DNA of 64,000 nucleotides from Voacanga thouarsii (GCA_026120185.1 JANUWF010001937.1:2604001-2668000), one strand, 5' to 3'. Shown: positions 46,966-60,099, counted from the stretch's first letter. Numbers and translations: made by a program. Notes: a model not told the origin generated them from the letters alone.

Positions 46966-48256
46966 ATTGAAAAACCTTAGAGGGGGTGAATAAGTTTTTT
47001 GGCAAACAAATGCTGATTAAAAACTTGGTCCTTGAAAAATATTTGAACTTAATAGCAAAAATGCTTTGTGGCTTCAAGAGTGTAGGCATGGGTCTTTTTA
47101 AATCAGCACAAAATGGTAAGAGTATGTTATAAAATAAAGATGGGTAATTGCGATGTCAAGGACAAGTTTACATTAGAATGCCAAGGTCATAAATAACCTA
47201 CTAATTTTGGTGAAAAAGATACAATATTTAAGGTTAGAAAGCAGTGAAAATGTAGTGAAGAAATTTAGGCAAATAGTGCAAGAAAAAACTCAAGGATTTA
47301 TAGTGGTTCGATCGTCAAATGATCTACATCCACTATATTAAGTTGTCACTTAAGAATTTCAATACCACTCACTAAAAACCTTTTCCTAACCTAATGGTAG
47401 TAGATGACACCAATCTTACATAAGAGTATCACCACACTTGGTTTTACTCTCAACCTCTTTAATCATAGCAATCAAGGCTTACTCCAATTGGGTTTTAATT
47501 CCTTAACCTTGATACAAAGTAGATTTAAGAAAGAGTACAGAGATAGCTCACAGATTGAGCAGATTTGAGCAACTAAGCACTAATACATTTTTACCTTTAA
47601 AACATTTTAATTTCATTTTGAAGCACAAATGAAAAGAGGGATTTTTGTATTTTGAAGTGTAAGAGTGTTTTTGGGAAAGATAGCCAAAAAATCTACTTCA
47701 AAATCAAGTTTTGAAAGCTTTTATAGGAGCTAAACTCAAAGTCCCAATGGCTAGTTACTTTCTGTCAGGATTTTCAGGATTTTGGATTCACAAAGTAGAA
47801 GCATGTCCGTCCAAAATGTGAGTCTAAAATGGAACTTTTCTAAGAAGAAACATTTTGAAAAATGCTATAGATTATTGGACAGAGTTTTGGATTCAGTGGT
47901 CTATCCAAACTACTTAATCCAAATATCTAAAGACCTACTCTTTGAAATCATTTTATTTGTGCGCTTCAAGGAAAAAGTAAATTGATCATTATGTAATAAA
48001 GACATAGGATGTGAAACCCCAGTCAAAACCAACCTTAGAGTAAGTGGGTTGGGACGCATATCATATTTCATTGCATGTTTAAATATATTTTTATATGATT
48101 TTATGTGCATTGAATTTGTGTTTTATAGTCTAGAGGGCTTGATTATGATTATTGAGTGACAATGACAAAATGGTAATTTTTGCTTGAGGTGGAAAAAAGA
48201 GATAGCTTGAGGATTGAATAGGAAAATATTTTTTTAGAGGGAAAATAAGAACAAGA

Positions 48257-48325
48257 GTTGTTGTGGTTTAGTGGTTAGAGTTTTGGAATTAATTCTTGAG
48301 GTCTTGGGTTCAAATTCCATCATAG
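48257..48325 (+). other. tRNA-like A-box/B-box module in the solo LTR
   Basis: A-box-like TGGTTTAGTGG (48264-48274) and B-box-like GGTTCAAATTCC (48307-48318). The T-arm pairs TTGGG with TCCAT around a TTCAAAT loop (one mismatch, one wobble). It lies ~250 bp from the LTR start, as in the first copy (23970-24040). Confidence 0.55.
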
Positions 48326-49950
48326 GAGCTTTAGCTTGGTTAAATTTTATTTTTGGTTGGGAAGTATTACTTTTGGCCTTAGGTGCTTGGAGGAAGGTAG
48401 AGATGTTGTCTTAAGAGTGACATGATAGGAGTATCCTAATCATACTCTTTTGCCCTACACGAAATTCCCAAGGGGAATTCATTTCCTCTTGATCCTTAAT
48501 TTTTCATATTTCTCAATCCATTAGGATGTTCAATTTGTTCAAGCTAATTTTATTCTAGAAGAGTTCCAACAATATGCTGTGGCTTTGAAGGTTCAAAATA
48601 TCTTAGAGAAAAACATCTTGTGGACCGAAATCATGGAAGAGGGGGAAGGATTTCAAGTGAATTAAATTTCCCTAGTGAACTCTCTAAAACTTCACTCTAG
48701 CTAGGTTCATTTTTCCTTCATGCATCGAACAGAAATTTTTCCAGCTTCTTGTGCCTTCAAGGTGTCGAAATTCTTAGCCATTATTCCTTCCCAAATGCTA
48801 CCAGAAAATGGCCTTTTGATCAGCTTGAAACCTGAATTTTTCTGGCCATTTTCGGACTGCACAAAGGTGGTGCAAAACCAGGAAAATTCTTGGGCAAATT
48901 CACACATTTGGAGGTCTGAAACCAAGCTGTTTTCTTTCGGTTTTTGTTCAACATCTTAGCCACATTTTTCCTCCATAAAGAAGGCTGGAAACCAGCCTTG
49001 AAAGACCTCTAAAATCCCCTTCAAACTCTCTGTAAGCTGACTAGAAAGTGGCAGTCGAAAACTGTCCAGAAATTCCAGCCTTGCGAAAATTCTATTCAGG
49101 GAAAATTTCCAGCCTTGTTTCCCTGTTCAACCCTAGCCGAAACTCCTCCAATTTTTTGTAGAGTCTTCCCTTAAACAGCCATGAATTGAACTCCATTGTC
49201 TTCCCCAACCTTCTGCATGAAAATCCAATCATGGCTACCCTAAAAGATTTCCAAAAAAATTATAGTAATCATGCTTGATTAGTTACCAAAATTCCAGCCA
49301 CCATAATTTAACAACCTTCCATAAAATATCCCTCAAACAATTAGACCTTCCCTTCACCATTATACCCCTTATTTTCAACCACCCTTAGCTTCCTTCAACC
49401 ATCTTTCATCCAACCGAAACTCTGCTCAACAATTCGGCCATGGCAGCATTCCAAAAGCTCTCCAATAATCAAAGATATTATTGTATATTTAGTTTCCAAA
49501 TTTGCTTCCCAAAAATATTCTTCAAATATTTCAACAACTAACCTTTCCTTTTCCCTTCCAAACTAGAAAATCATCTACCAAACCCCTACAAACAATTTAG
49601 CCAGCCCTAAACCTACCGAAATTCGGCAGCCTCCAATCCAAAAGCTCTCTACTCTCTTCAACTTTCAAGAACACATAGCACACCAAGAATACCTACTCCT
49701 TCCTTTTATCTAATACCTCTCCAAATCACTTTAAAATTCTTCTAAAAATTCCAAATTTCATCTATTCACTGCTGTGAGTCCATCCACACCATTTTTAACA
49801 TCCAAGTCCCAAATCCAACTTGCTGTTTTGGATAAAAAACCAGAAGTTTTGTGAAGGCTCAAGAACACCTTCAAGGTAGGGTTGTTCTAACAACTTCATC
49901 TTTTCTAATCTTGATCTCTAATGAATATATATATGAATAAACATACTAAT

Positions 49951-49952
<2 letters not shown>

Positions 49953-49995
<43 letters not shown>
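49953..49995 (+). repeat. (TC)n microsatellite
   Basis: About 21 uninterrupted TC units inside the solo LTR. The sister copy has only a short 'atctctctctctctg' at 25628-25642, so this is a recent expansion. Confidence 0.95.
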
Positions 49996-49998
<3 letters not shown>

Positions 49999-52480
49999 CC
50001 GAATGGCTTCTTCTCCATGGCCATGCTTCCTTCATCTTCTTTGGACGGATTTAGACATCTAAGGGTTGAGATTCATTCGAAACTCCTTCAAAGTATTCAT
50101 CAATCAAGTAAGCCTTTTTAACCCTTCTTTTAAATTCTAGATTCATGTCTCTAGGATGATGTTGATAGAAGATGAATCATGAATGGGGTCTGAGTATATA
50201 TTGTTGTGATGAGTTGAGAGTGAAGCATGAATATATGTATGAGTATGATGGAGATGGGATTTATGCATGAAGGGATTATCTTGGTTGATTGTATGATGTT
50301 TTGAGGTTTAACGCATGGCTCCATGATCAAGTATGCTAGAGATTATGTCATCTATGATGAATAGGATTTATATTCTTGTGTGATTATTAAAGTCATGATT
50401 ATATTTATGCTAGTAAATGTTAGATCATGCCTTAGTTAGTCTAGATCTATGCTTATATGCATGATTTGGATGAGTTGATGAATTGAAGGATTGTATATGT
50501 TCATGATTGTGGTTAGCCATAGAAATATGATCATAACCTAGTTGTCCCTAAGCTAATTTTTATTCCATGAATAAAATATTTCATAATATGATTTTGCTAG
50601 TAATTTAAAAAAAAAAACCTAGGAGGGGTAGATTTGGATTATTATATATAATAAGGATATTTTAGTCAAATAAATAATAGCTTTTGCTAGAAAAATAATA
50701 TACATATATATATGTAGATATTATATAAAATAATGAAATCAATTAAAGCCTTTTATGGAAATAATCATAATTAGTAAAATATTTATTACTAGAAATTTAA
50801 TTATTATCTTTTAATCAAAACCCATTAAAAATTTATTTATTATTTTTCAAGCAAGACTCATTAAATTTATTTTTAACTAATTTTAGTTATCAATTATTTA
50901 CTAACAACTAAATTATTAATAAATCATTATTTTACCTAATACCACCTAGGACTCTTCATCAAATAAACTCTAAGTTTTCCTTAGCAAGATTTAAACCTTC
51001 AACTTATTAGTACTTATTTCCCAAAACCGTAATTATTTTAAATATCAAATTAGGCTTAACTTATAAACCTATTTATCTATTGTTTGGACTTAAAGCTTGG
51101 GACACTAGGATCATGGTAGTAGTGAGTTGAGTTGTTTTAAATTGAGAAAGTGGATTTTGGCTTGAGTTTGATTGTAGTTTGTATTTGCTCATATGGGGTT
51201 AGGTCAACTGTTGGAGACATTTTATTGTGAGCAAGAATCATGTAAGCTCCTGCATAAAACCTAATTGATGTAAAATGTTTATTATGGCAAGTCAAATGTA
51301 GAGTGCATGGATACTCATTTTTGTAAGGCAATTGAGGATTGACTCTTTTCTTATTTTAGTCAAACAAATTATTTGAAAATCCATAAGCAGATTTACTCAA
51401 ACTTAAAACTCTTTCCAAAACTGATTTTGACAAAGACTTTGGAGACCCTCAATTGCCATTTTCATGTAGAACTATGGTTTGTTCATTTTCCCAAGTGGGT
51501 TACGTTACGTTGAGTACTTAATAAGGGTGGACTGCTAGGACTAGTCTTTGAAGGGTTAGGGTGAGTCTCTCAGTAGGTGGCCATCTCTGAGGGGTGAGTC
51601 CTTCCTAGATAAGATGTCAGTCCAGCAGGTTGTGCCGGTCCGAACTAACAGTTGTTTATTTTTCAGTCAAGTGACTGTGTTTTGCCGGAATAGACACCCG
51701 GTTGTTGTTTGGATATAGAGAAGGAGAAGTATCTTGCCCGGTAGGCCGATCACCTACCTTTTTTGTCAGTTTGCACAAAGTGTCGGCATTCTGATCGGTT
51801 ATGGGGCCCAACGTGTGGTAACCCATGATCATTTCTTTTGAGTGGTTGATTTTATGGATTATGTATGGTTGGAAAAGCCAAAACACTACTCTTACTCTTG
51901 ACTAATGTTTATTTCTTGCTAATATTTCTCTTATTTAGGTTTTATACTTTGCATTCAAAAACTATTTCCATTGGACACTCAAAGCACACACAGACTTACT
52001 GAGATTTCTATCTCATCACTTTTTTACCATGATTTCAAGTCGATCCTGCTGTGGGGATGAGTAGCTAGTGTTATTTGCCTTGGAAGAGAATGTTGTCGTT
52101 TATTTTTATGTGTTGCTTTTGGGAGTTGAGAGTGGATAATTTTACGTATGGATTTGATTTTGGGAATTCATGGATTTATTCTTGGGATGTAATAAATTTT
52201 AAGTTAAAGTATTATTTTTATTTCGCTATTTTATTTGTGTGACCTAGTTATAAAGACCCCTTGTCCTTTGGATGGGATGACATCCCTGGCCCTGGCGGGC
52301 TTAGGTAGTGTGGTGTTACATAGGAATTTACAAGAAATACCTTAACAATAATTTCTAATCTACAGGTCTTTCATAAGACTTCACGATTGCAAGCTCTTAA
52401 GTTAAAGTTATACTTGACTTGGATTCCATTGCTCAAGAGTTGCTTAGCAATCTCATTTGCATGCCTTTGAAAGAACAGAG

Positions 52481-53648
52481 GTCAAATATGTCGTATCAAA
52501 TATAAATCACATAAATTAGCCATCGTCAATATTTTTCATAAGTCAAAACACAGGAGAATGCCCTTAAGACTAACACTTTCTTAAGTAAAATTTGAAAATT
52601 CCTATAGGAGTCTTTTGGGAATAGACTTATGAACAGAAAAGGACTTCTCAAGAACAATTTTAGCAACCAAGAGGGTTATATAAACATGGAAAATAAATTC
52701 AGAACATATGAATTCTTAGATTCAAGAATAAATGAGCTGAATTGGAGATCAATCATTGAGGAAGAAGAATTCATCAGGAGGAGTATTGTTTCTTGAAGGA
52801 GTCTCTATTGAATATGAAGAAGGGCATATCTATGAGTTCTATTTTTTTCCTTTGTTTTCTTTTCTTGAGAAATGTTAATTTTATTGATTTTAATTGTATT
52901 TTGAATGATGATTTCAGGTTTATGACTTTGTATTGAGTTTTGTTATTTGATCAATTCTTTTGCTAATTTCTAGTATATAATTACTTAGCTTTTATTCATT
53001 GAATTGATTGACTTGCTTCTAATTAACTTAAGAAAGAGGCTAGAAATAGTTCTAATTTAATTACTTATACATTTGTTTTTTCTTAATTAAATCAAGAGAG
53101 AGATTAAGAACAAGAACATAAATAGTCAAGGTTTGTTAATGTCACACAGAGATAGGGATAATTGATTTTATACTTTAATATCACCAAGAGTAGGGGTATT
53201 TGTTGAGGAATTATGTTTAATGCATTTTTTGGCTGTTATGGTGAGATAGAGATATCCACTAAATTAATTAAGATAGTGAATCTATAATTCGAGGGAGAGT
53301 GGAAACTACTTCATTTCTTCATGATGCTAGAATGGTAATTGATTGTGATAATTGCTACTTGATTATTGTTATACCTTTGAGAAACTCTATCTAAGTACAT
53401 GTCTATTTATCCTCATTCTTATATATATTTTACTTGAATTTAATTGGTAATTTTGGTTAATTAGGCTAAATAATAGATGAAAGGTGATTAATGGTAGTTG
53501 TTCCTTGAGGATCTATACTAGTTAATTCCCTATACGATGGGTATACTTGCAATATATGTGTGGTTTTAGAGTTAACATTTTAATTAAAACTTGATTGGGA
53601 ATGCATTTAAAAATGAATAATTTTTATATATCTAAACTTAACGCATTA
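52481..53648 (+). mobile_element. Athila-like element C, 5' LTR
   Basis: The later two thirds match other Athila-type LTRs: 'ttatataaacatgg', 'atgaattcttagattcaag', 'ttgttccttgaggatc.atact', 'gatgggtatacttgcaatat'. The start is diverged and its boundary with the SIRE LTR is not clean. It ends ...CGCATTA at 53648 where relatives end CATCA. The body of C is not in the window because copia element D has inserted right behind the PBS. Confidence 0.7.
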
Positions 53649-53654
53649 AGTTTT

Positions 53655-53672
53655 TGGCATTGTTGTTGGGGA
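53655..53672 (+). other. Element C primer binding site (tRNA-Asp type)
   Basis: TGGCATTGTTGTTGGGGA, 14 of 18 positions equal to TGGCGCCGTTGCCGGGGA, with all four differences in C/G-to-T/A direction. It is preceded by AGTTTT as in B2. Confidence 0.8.
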
Positions 53673-55858
53673 ACATGATGGGATTTCTATATCACAATAA
53701 CGATTACTGTGGCAGAAACTAAGAAATCCAAGCCCCAAGATCACAAGCATGTGATTTGAAATAGGTTTAACAAGGAACAAATGTAACGGTTTTATCTTTC
53801 TCTAAGCGTCTAAAAAACAAAAATTTCCTTCTTCTTGTCTGATAATTATAGCACGATCTAGCAATCCTCTTGATCAAACACCAAGAGAGTCGAATGTCCA
53901 GCCACTACAAACACAGTGTGTGATTATCTCTAACAAAAAATCCACACGGAGGATCACACTCAAGCACCAAGATTTTTTTGTGCTAGCAGAAAATAACAAG
54001 GTGGCTAGGGTTTTTGTTCTTCTTGTTTGCTAAAGAACCACGAGAAAGAGAGAAAAATGAAGGGTTTTGGAAGCTGTTGTTTTCATGTATTCCACCCACA
54101 TTAGGTTTTGTGCATATCTCCAATATATCACGAAAAATCACTGAAAAATTAAGAATTCTAAAACAATTAGAATTCTCTAATTGTAATTGGAATCATCAAG
54201 TTCTTATAATTACAATTTGGCTCATAAATTATAACTAATTATAATTTAGCCAAAACAACTTCTCTTTCTCGTAATTAACCCTACTATGTTATAAATAACA
54301 CCTTGAGTATACAATTGATATGTTCGGACTTGAGTATAAAAATCATACAAAAACTAAGCACATTCCCAATCAAGTTTAAATTAAAACATTTAACCCAAAT
54401 CATACATATGAGTAAGTGTACTCATCATTAATATAGCATAGGGTTCAAACAAGTGTCGATCCTCAAGGAACAAGTAGACATTAATTACCTTTCTTTCATT
54501 GTTTAACTGACTCAATAAAGTGAAAAGGAAATAAAATAAAATAAAAATTTATACATGTCAAGGATGGAGAATTATGTAACTCAAGCCATTGGTTAGACAA
54601 TCATAATCTTAAAGTATCCAATCTTTATCACAACCAATTATTCCCTTGGCATCATGAATGATTAATATAGACTCACTTCGTTTCCAATACATGAATTCCT
54701 ATCTTCTAGGTAAATTAGCATCACATTCCTATCTCAACCAGTCTTACCCAAAAGATGCATTAAACACAATCCTTTGATCAAATTTTCATTCCTGGCAAAC
54801 TTAAACATGAAATTAACCAGTGAATCCATTCCTAACAGACATCAATTAACCTTTAATTACCATGTTCTTAGCAATTAACCTCTTTTCCAAGCAAGTTAAG
54901 AGACAATAGATATGAAATCAATCAAATTGAAACCACCATCAACCCATTCTCCAAGAAAGTCAATAGAAAGTAACAATCAACCAATCTTGTAATAAGCACA
55001 AGTAATTAAATACCAAGGATAACAACCAATTAATCAAAAGATCAAATAACTCTGAATATCATGAATATCTAAAACAATGCCGAATTACAACAAAGCAATT
55101 AACATATCATTGTTCAAGAAAAAGAAAACAAAGTAAAAAAAGCACTCATAGACAAGCCTCAATCTTCTTCCTTTGAAGACCTTCTTGCACAACCCTCCTT
55201 GAACTTGAAGAATTCCTCATTTGATTGAGTGATTTTCTATGATGATCATTGAATTCTCCCCCTTTTCCTTGTGTTTTTCATCTATTTATAGGCTTAAGAA
55301 GTGCCTAAATTCGTAGGTATAAAGTCCTTGGTGGAGTAGAAGTTGGAAAATACTAAAACTCCACAGATTACCAAAAACTGCGTAGAAAAATCACAACATC
55401 GCCTTAGCTCTAGGGCACAGCCGGCTAGCCTTGGCTGTCGGAGCTAGTGCCGGTTGTGTTCTATTTCTCTACTCATTTGCCGATTTTTCTCCGGACTTTG
55501 CACAATGTGTTCCAGAATGCAGCCGGCACTAGTTCCAGCTTCACAGCCGGCGTCGCCTTGGTTCTGCTCTACTCTGTTTCAACAATTTTATGTTGCTTTG
55601 AAGTTCGTGTCAACAGTGCATGGCCGGCACCGGTTCTAGAGCCCTAGCCAGCACCGCCTCTCCTCTGTTTTGCGATATTTTTGTTTCTTTTTACCCTAAA
55701 AATCTGAAATAAAGAATAAAATACCTTTCCAAGGGTAAAATTTCAAATATGAAGGAATATAACTAGTTATTGAACAAAAAATATCACAAATGAACCTAAA
55801 AAAACTAGAAAAAATATGACTAATTTAGCCCCTATCATATTCCCCCACACTTAGCTCT

Positions 55859-57778
55859 TTGCCTGTCTTCAAGCAAAGTATCAAGAACAAGTAGGAAAAC
55901 ACAAAGTTTCATTAATCACTCAATTAATTTCAAAACAATATCTTCAATGCTTTCTTCATTCAAGAATATAAAATACATGCTACTACATCTTTCACAACCA
56001 ATGCAAGACTTGTGTAAGTGATAAATGACTCAGTAGAACCATCACAATACTTCACACTATCTCAAACCATTGGAAAGAATTTAGTTAAACTCAAACCAAT
56101 GGAAAGAATTTAGTTAAAAAAGAATATGCATTCCATAGGCTTACTTTTCATAAACTCTCTCCACTAATCTGAGACATATCATGATTTTACTTAGATCAAG
56201 TAGGACTTTTAAGCTTGTAATGTAAGGCTAAAGGCTTGTAGTATAGCTTATCAAACGAAAGATATAGGAGAATCAAAAATCAAAGAAACTGAGAGTTCGC
56301 AAGAAAAGGATAAACAAAATGAATCAATAATTTCCAACTCTTCTTGCTTTCCTATTCCAGGAATCAATCAAACCATAACCTTATTTAGCAATTACAACTC
56401 CACTCAAGCAAATCCTGCATTTTTTCCTCTTTTTTTTTTTTTTTTTTCCTTTCACAAGATCAACCAAAATTTCAAGCGATGGTGTCAAGTATTTCCTATG
56501 AACTTAGCTTTTACAGCTCATTCACCATTCCTTTTGTGATCTTTCTTTTCTTCTTTTTCTTTTCAACTCAATTTTCATTCTTTTCACTCTTACTACTGCT
56601 CTTCTTTTCTTTTCTTGTTTTCAATCTTTCTTTTTTAGCAGCTGTTTGTTTTCTTCCCATTTTCCTTTCCAGCTCAACTGATTATTGATCCATGATTGAA
56701 AGTAACAAGTCATGATCTTTATCCCCACATTCTTCCTCAACATTTTCTCATACATATACTTTCAACATCAAGAGCATAAAGATTTGAAAAATCATTCAAA
56801 CTCTCAACACAAGTAATGGACAAAATAGTGTGATGGGTTTTAATGAAGGAAATCAACAATTTAGGCTCAAAATAGGCACTAGGGATAATATAACAATAGG
56901 TAGGCTTGAAAAGCTCAAACTATCCAAAGAAGGTCTATTACCGTCATCCCTAAGTTAAATCATGATTGTCTTTCTTATTTCGCCTCGAGAGATATTCAAG
57001 TAAGTTCTATAATGCTCTATGAATTTTAGTAGAAAAACAGGTTTAAGAACAATGCAAAGCATTAGATCAAGAACTACTTAGTCTAAGTGAGTGCAAAAAG
57101 TCATGCATAAGCCATAAATGATCTAGAACATATGCTCTATAATCTATCATAAAGACATGCATTAAAAATACAGCTTGAAATCTCAAAGAAAGTTAGAAAA
57201 ATTTTGAAATTTTTTGCAAATTTTTCTCACAAGAAGGATAAATTATATGCATAGAAGAATTTTCAATCGAATCACTCCCCTACACTTAAACTGGACATTG
57301 TCCTCAATGGCCAAATAAATAGAGCAAAGAAATACTGCCACGAGACTAAAAATAAAGGGGAAAAGAGAAGAAAGAAAATACTTCCATACTTTGTGCTCAA
57401 AATAAAATTATTTCTCAATTTCAAAATATTTCAAAGTAGCTCAATGCTAAGAAAACACCAAGATATTTGATAAAAACTTGGACAATGTATATCACCAAAC
57501 CACTCCCCCACACTTAAATTGGACAATGTCCCCCTTGGCAAAAAATACACATAAGAAGGCATCTCCAAAGGGACCAAAAATAATAATGGGTTAGAAAGTT
57601 TAAGTAATACTTCCCAAGTGCAATAATGTTCCAATAGATATCCAAACTTGAGGTAAAGAGAAGAGCTTGTCCAGGAGGACTTTATTCCTACAAAACAAAA
57701 CACAAATAAAAACATAAGGAAACTAATAGAAAATTAAAAACCTACCTAAATAAAAGAAAACAAACTAAAAAAAAAGTC
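55859..57778 (-). other. Element B2 internal non-coding part
   Basis: No supported gene. It contains an oligo-T/pyrimidine block at 56410-56680, the conserved block 56868-57005, and two internal purine-tract-like copies at 57273-57289 and 57501-57517, each followed by 'ctggaca.tgtcc..c.ttggc'-type sequence. Confidence 0.55.
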
Positions 57779-58715
57779 TCAAATAATAAAAATAAATAAA
57801 TAAAAATAAAACAAAAACTCTCTACACCTATCATGCTTCCTCATCAAACCTTTTGAAAAACAATTAGAGCTCAAAATAGAAGATAAGCATGATGAATGTA
57901 GAATGAAGAATGGAGGATTTTGAAAAATGGAAGGTTCATGAAAATATATTTTTTTTTCACTAAAGAAAAACACATAAATTTCTTTTTCTCTAACATTTCT
58001 TTAGATACACAAATATTGTTGTCAACATATAAGTGCATATGGTTTCTAAAGAATGCATCAAGCTTGAAATCATCGATTAACCCTTCAAAAGAATTTTTAC
58101 AATTTAAAATACCCCTTTAAACTTAGCAATTGAGTTCTTAAAGATGGGATCAAGAAAATCCTTCCTTTTCAAGGCATGGTCTACAAAAACTAAGTTACCT
58201 CCCTGAAATTGGGGTGAAGGGTAGAATTCGTCAACATCCTCAAAGGGTTTCTTATAATGTAGCGTTGAAAGATCTAACTTCTTGAGGCATGATAAATTTA
58301 ACACAGCATCATTTAGACCCTTATTCTCCAAGAATTGAGAGGAACCTAAAAAAAAATAAAAATCATGTGATAAAGAGAGATTAAAATTATTAGCACGTAG
58401 AGTAGAATTGAATACCTCCCTTTCTATATTGGACAATTGGTCCTCATAGCCACTCTCTTTTCCTTAGAGATTCTCTTGTTCAAGCGCATGGGCCTTTATG
58501 GCATCCTCAACCAACTTGGCTAGTTGTGTTCTTTGATAGCTTAATCGTTGAGACGCTTCTTCATGCTACTGAAGAGATGAATTTGTATTGGCAACAAAAG
58601 AATTCACCAATGTTATTAATGACAACTCACTAAGAACATTAATGCGAGCTTGTAATCTTGCCAATCTAGTATCATTGTAACTCCTTTGATTTTGTGCCCA
58701 AAACTAGTTGTCCAT
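57779..58715 (-). pseudogene. Element B2 copy of the shared small ORF
   Basis: Read on the minus strand from the ATG at 58715: 'MDN' then TAG, then 'FWAQNQRSYNDTRLARLQA', 'NSFVANTNSSLQ' with TAG where B has TGG (Trp), 'HEEASQRLSYQRTQLAKLV', a TAA at about 58467, then an open stretch 58436-58104 with 'NIEREVFNSTLRANNFNLSL', 'CLKKLDLS', 'KKPFEDVDEFYPSPQFQG'. Everything from 58715 to 58104 is in one frame. A shift then leads to a segment at 57973-57779 ('SIFQNPPFF', 'GLMRKHD') that is also found in B. It begins ~420 bp after the PBS, the place of gag. I do not recognise the family. Confidence 0.55.
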
Positions 58716-58861
58716 GATGATATCAACCTCGCACAAAAACCAAAAAAGAAAAAAAATAATAGAAAAACAAAGAAAAGAAAAAAATTAAATAAAAACAAAA
58801 AATAAAAAACAAAAAGGTAAAAGCAAAGAAAAGAAAAAATAAAGAAAGAAAAAAAAAAAAA

Positions 58862-58880
58862 ACACACACACACACACACA
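58862..58880 (+). repeat. (CA)n microsatellite after an A-rich run
   Basis: About nine CA units following a ~120-bp A-rich tract (58735-58860) in the B2 leader. Confidence 0.9.
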
Positions 58881-59107
58881 TTAGATATATTCACAAGCTA
58901 CCTAAACAACAAAGTTCGTGGTATTTATAGTACAACAGGAAGTATGTTAGTCAATTAAGTCACAGTTAGTAAATTAGATTACAAAAATACACAAGATACA
59001 AAAGTTGGCACCTTTCTGCAAAATGAACAATTGTACATATTTACATATTTACATATTTGCATATTTACATGGTTAAATCAACAAAATCCAAGCTTCCATG
59101 CTATTGT

Positions 59108-59125
59108 TCCCCGGCAACGGCGCCA
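59108..59125 (-). other. Element B2 primer binding site (tRNA-Asp), perfect
   Basis: On the minus strand TGGCGCCGTTGCCGGGGA, an 18/18 match to the Athila/Tat-type tRNA-Asp PBS, six bases after the 5' LTR end. Confidence 0.9.
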
Positions 59126-60099
59126 AAAACTTGATGTGTCCGGATTTTGGGTATAAAAATCATAAAAAAACTAAGCACATTCCCAATCAAGTTTAAATTA
59201 AAACGTTCAACCCAAATCACACATATGAGCAAGCGTACTCATTATTAACATAGCAGGATTCAAACGAGTGTCGATCCTTAAGGAACAAGTAGACATTAAT
59301 TACCTTTCTTTCATTGTTTAACCGACTCAATAAAATGAAAAATAAATAAAATAAAATAAAAATATATATATGTCAAGGATGGAAAATTATGTAACTCAAG
59401 CCATTGGTTAGACAATCATAATCTTAAAGTATCTAATCTTTATCACAACCAATTATTCCCTTGGCATCATGAAGGATTAATATAGACTCACTTTATTTCA
59501 AATCCATGAATTCCTATCTTCTAGGTAACTTAGCATCACATTCCTGTCTCAACCAGTCTTACCCAAAAGATGCATTAAACACAATCCTTTGATTAAATTT
59601 CCATTCTTGGCAAACTTAAACATGAAATTAACCAATGAATCCATTCCTAACAGACATCAATTAACCTTTAATTACCTTGTCCTTAGCAATTAACCTCTTT
59701 TCCAAGCAAGTTAAGAGACAATAGATATGAAATCAATCAAATTGAAACCACCATCAACCCCTTCTCCAAGCAAGTCAATAGAAAGTAACAATCAACCAAT
59801 CTCGTAATAAGCACAAGTAATTAAATACCAAGGATAACAACCAATTAATCAAAAGATCAAATAACTCTGAATATCATGAATATCTAAAATAATGTAGAAT
59901 TACAACAAAGCAATTAACATATCATTGTTCAAGGAAAAGAAAACAAAGTAAAAGAAAGCATTCATAGACAAGCCTCCATCTTCTTCCTTTGAAGACCTTC
60001 TTGCACAACCCTCCTTGAACTTGAAGAATTCCTCCTTCGATTGGGTGATTTTCTATGATGATCAGTGAATTCTCCCTATTTTCCCTTGTGTTTTTCATC

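Larger units (their letters stand above)
48010..52320 (+). mobile_element. Second 4.3-kb gypsy solo LTR, perfect TSD
   Basis: TGTGAAACCCC...GGTGTTACA, 4,311 bp, TSD tagga at 48005-48009 and 52321-52325. The empty site is present at 8411-8425 in the sister SIRE LTR. It aligns with 23725-28008 over its whole length. No coding region. The internal AT-rich part 50550-51100 is especially degenerate. Short open frames (48707-48959, 49921-50121, 51137-51331, 51656-51886) are chance or microsatellite. Confidence 0.9.
41846..52480 (-). mobile_element. SIRE-type copia element, degraded, with a solo LTR in its 5' LTR
   Basis: On the minus strand: 5' LTR (about 52480-46968, split), tRNA-Met PBS (46965-46954), long gag with coiled coil and two zinc knuckles, protease, integrase, RT, RNase H. 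The long gag and the 'FDSGCSRHMT' protease are typical of the SIRE/Maximus lineage. Its 3' side was hit by element A at 41817/23576. The 3' LTR is not confidently located. Confidence 0.8.
46968..52480 (-). mobile_element. SIRE-type 5' LTR (split by a 4.3-kb solo LTR)
   Basis: 46968-48009 plus 52326 to about 52450-52480, roughly 1.2 kb joined. It aligns with 7372-8515. Its start (right-hand end) is not sharply defined: TGGAATCC (52449) or TGTTCTTTC (52477) on the minus strand are both possible TG starts. Confidence 0.75.

Noticed and set aside
58616..58894. 92-codon Phe-rich membrane-like protein on the minus strand
   Set aside because: It is the translation of A/T-rich and (CA)n low-complexity DNA; the real signal here is another frame on the same strand (58715 downward).
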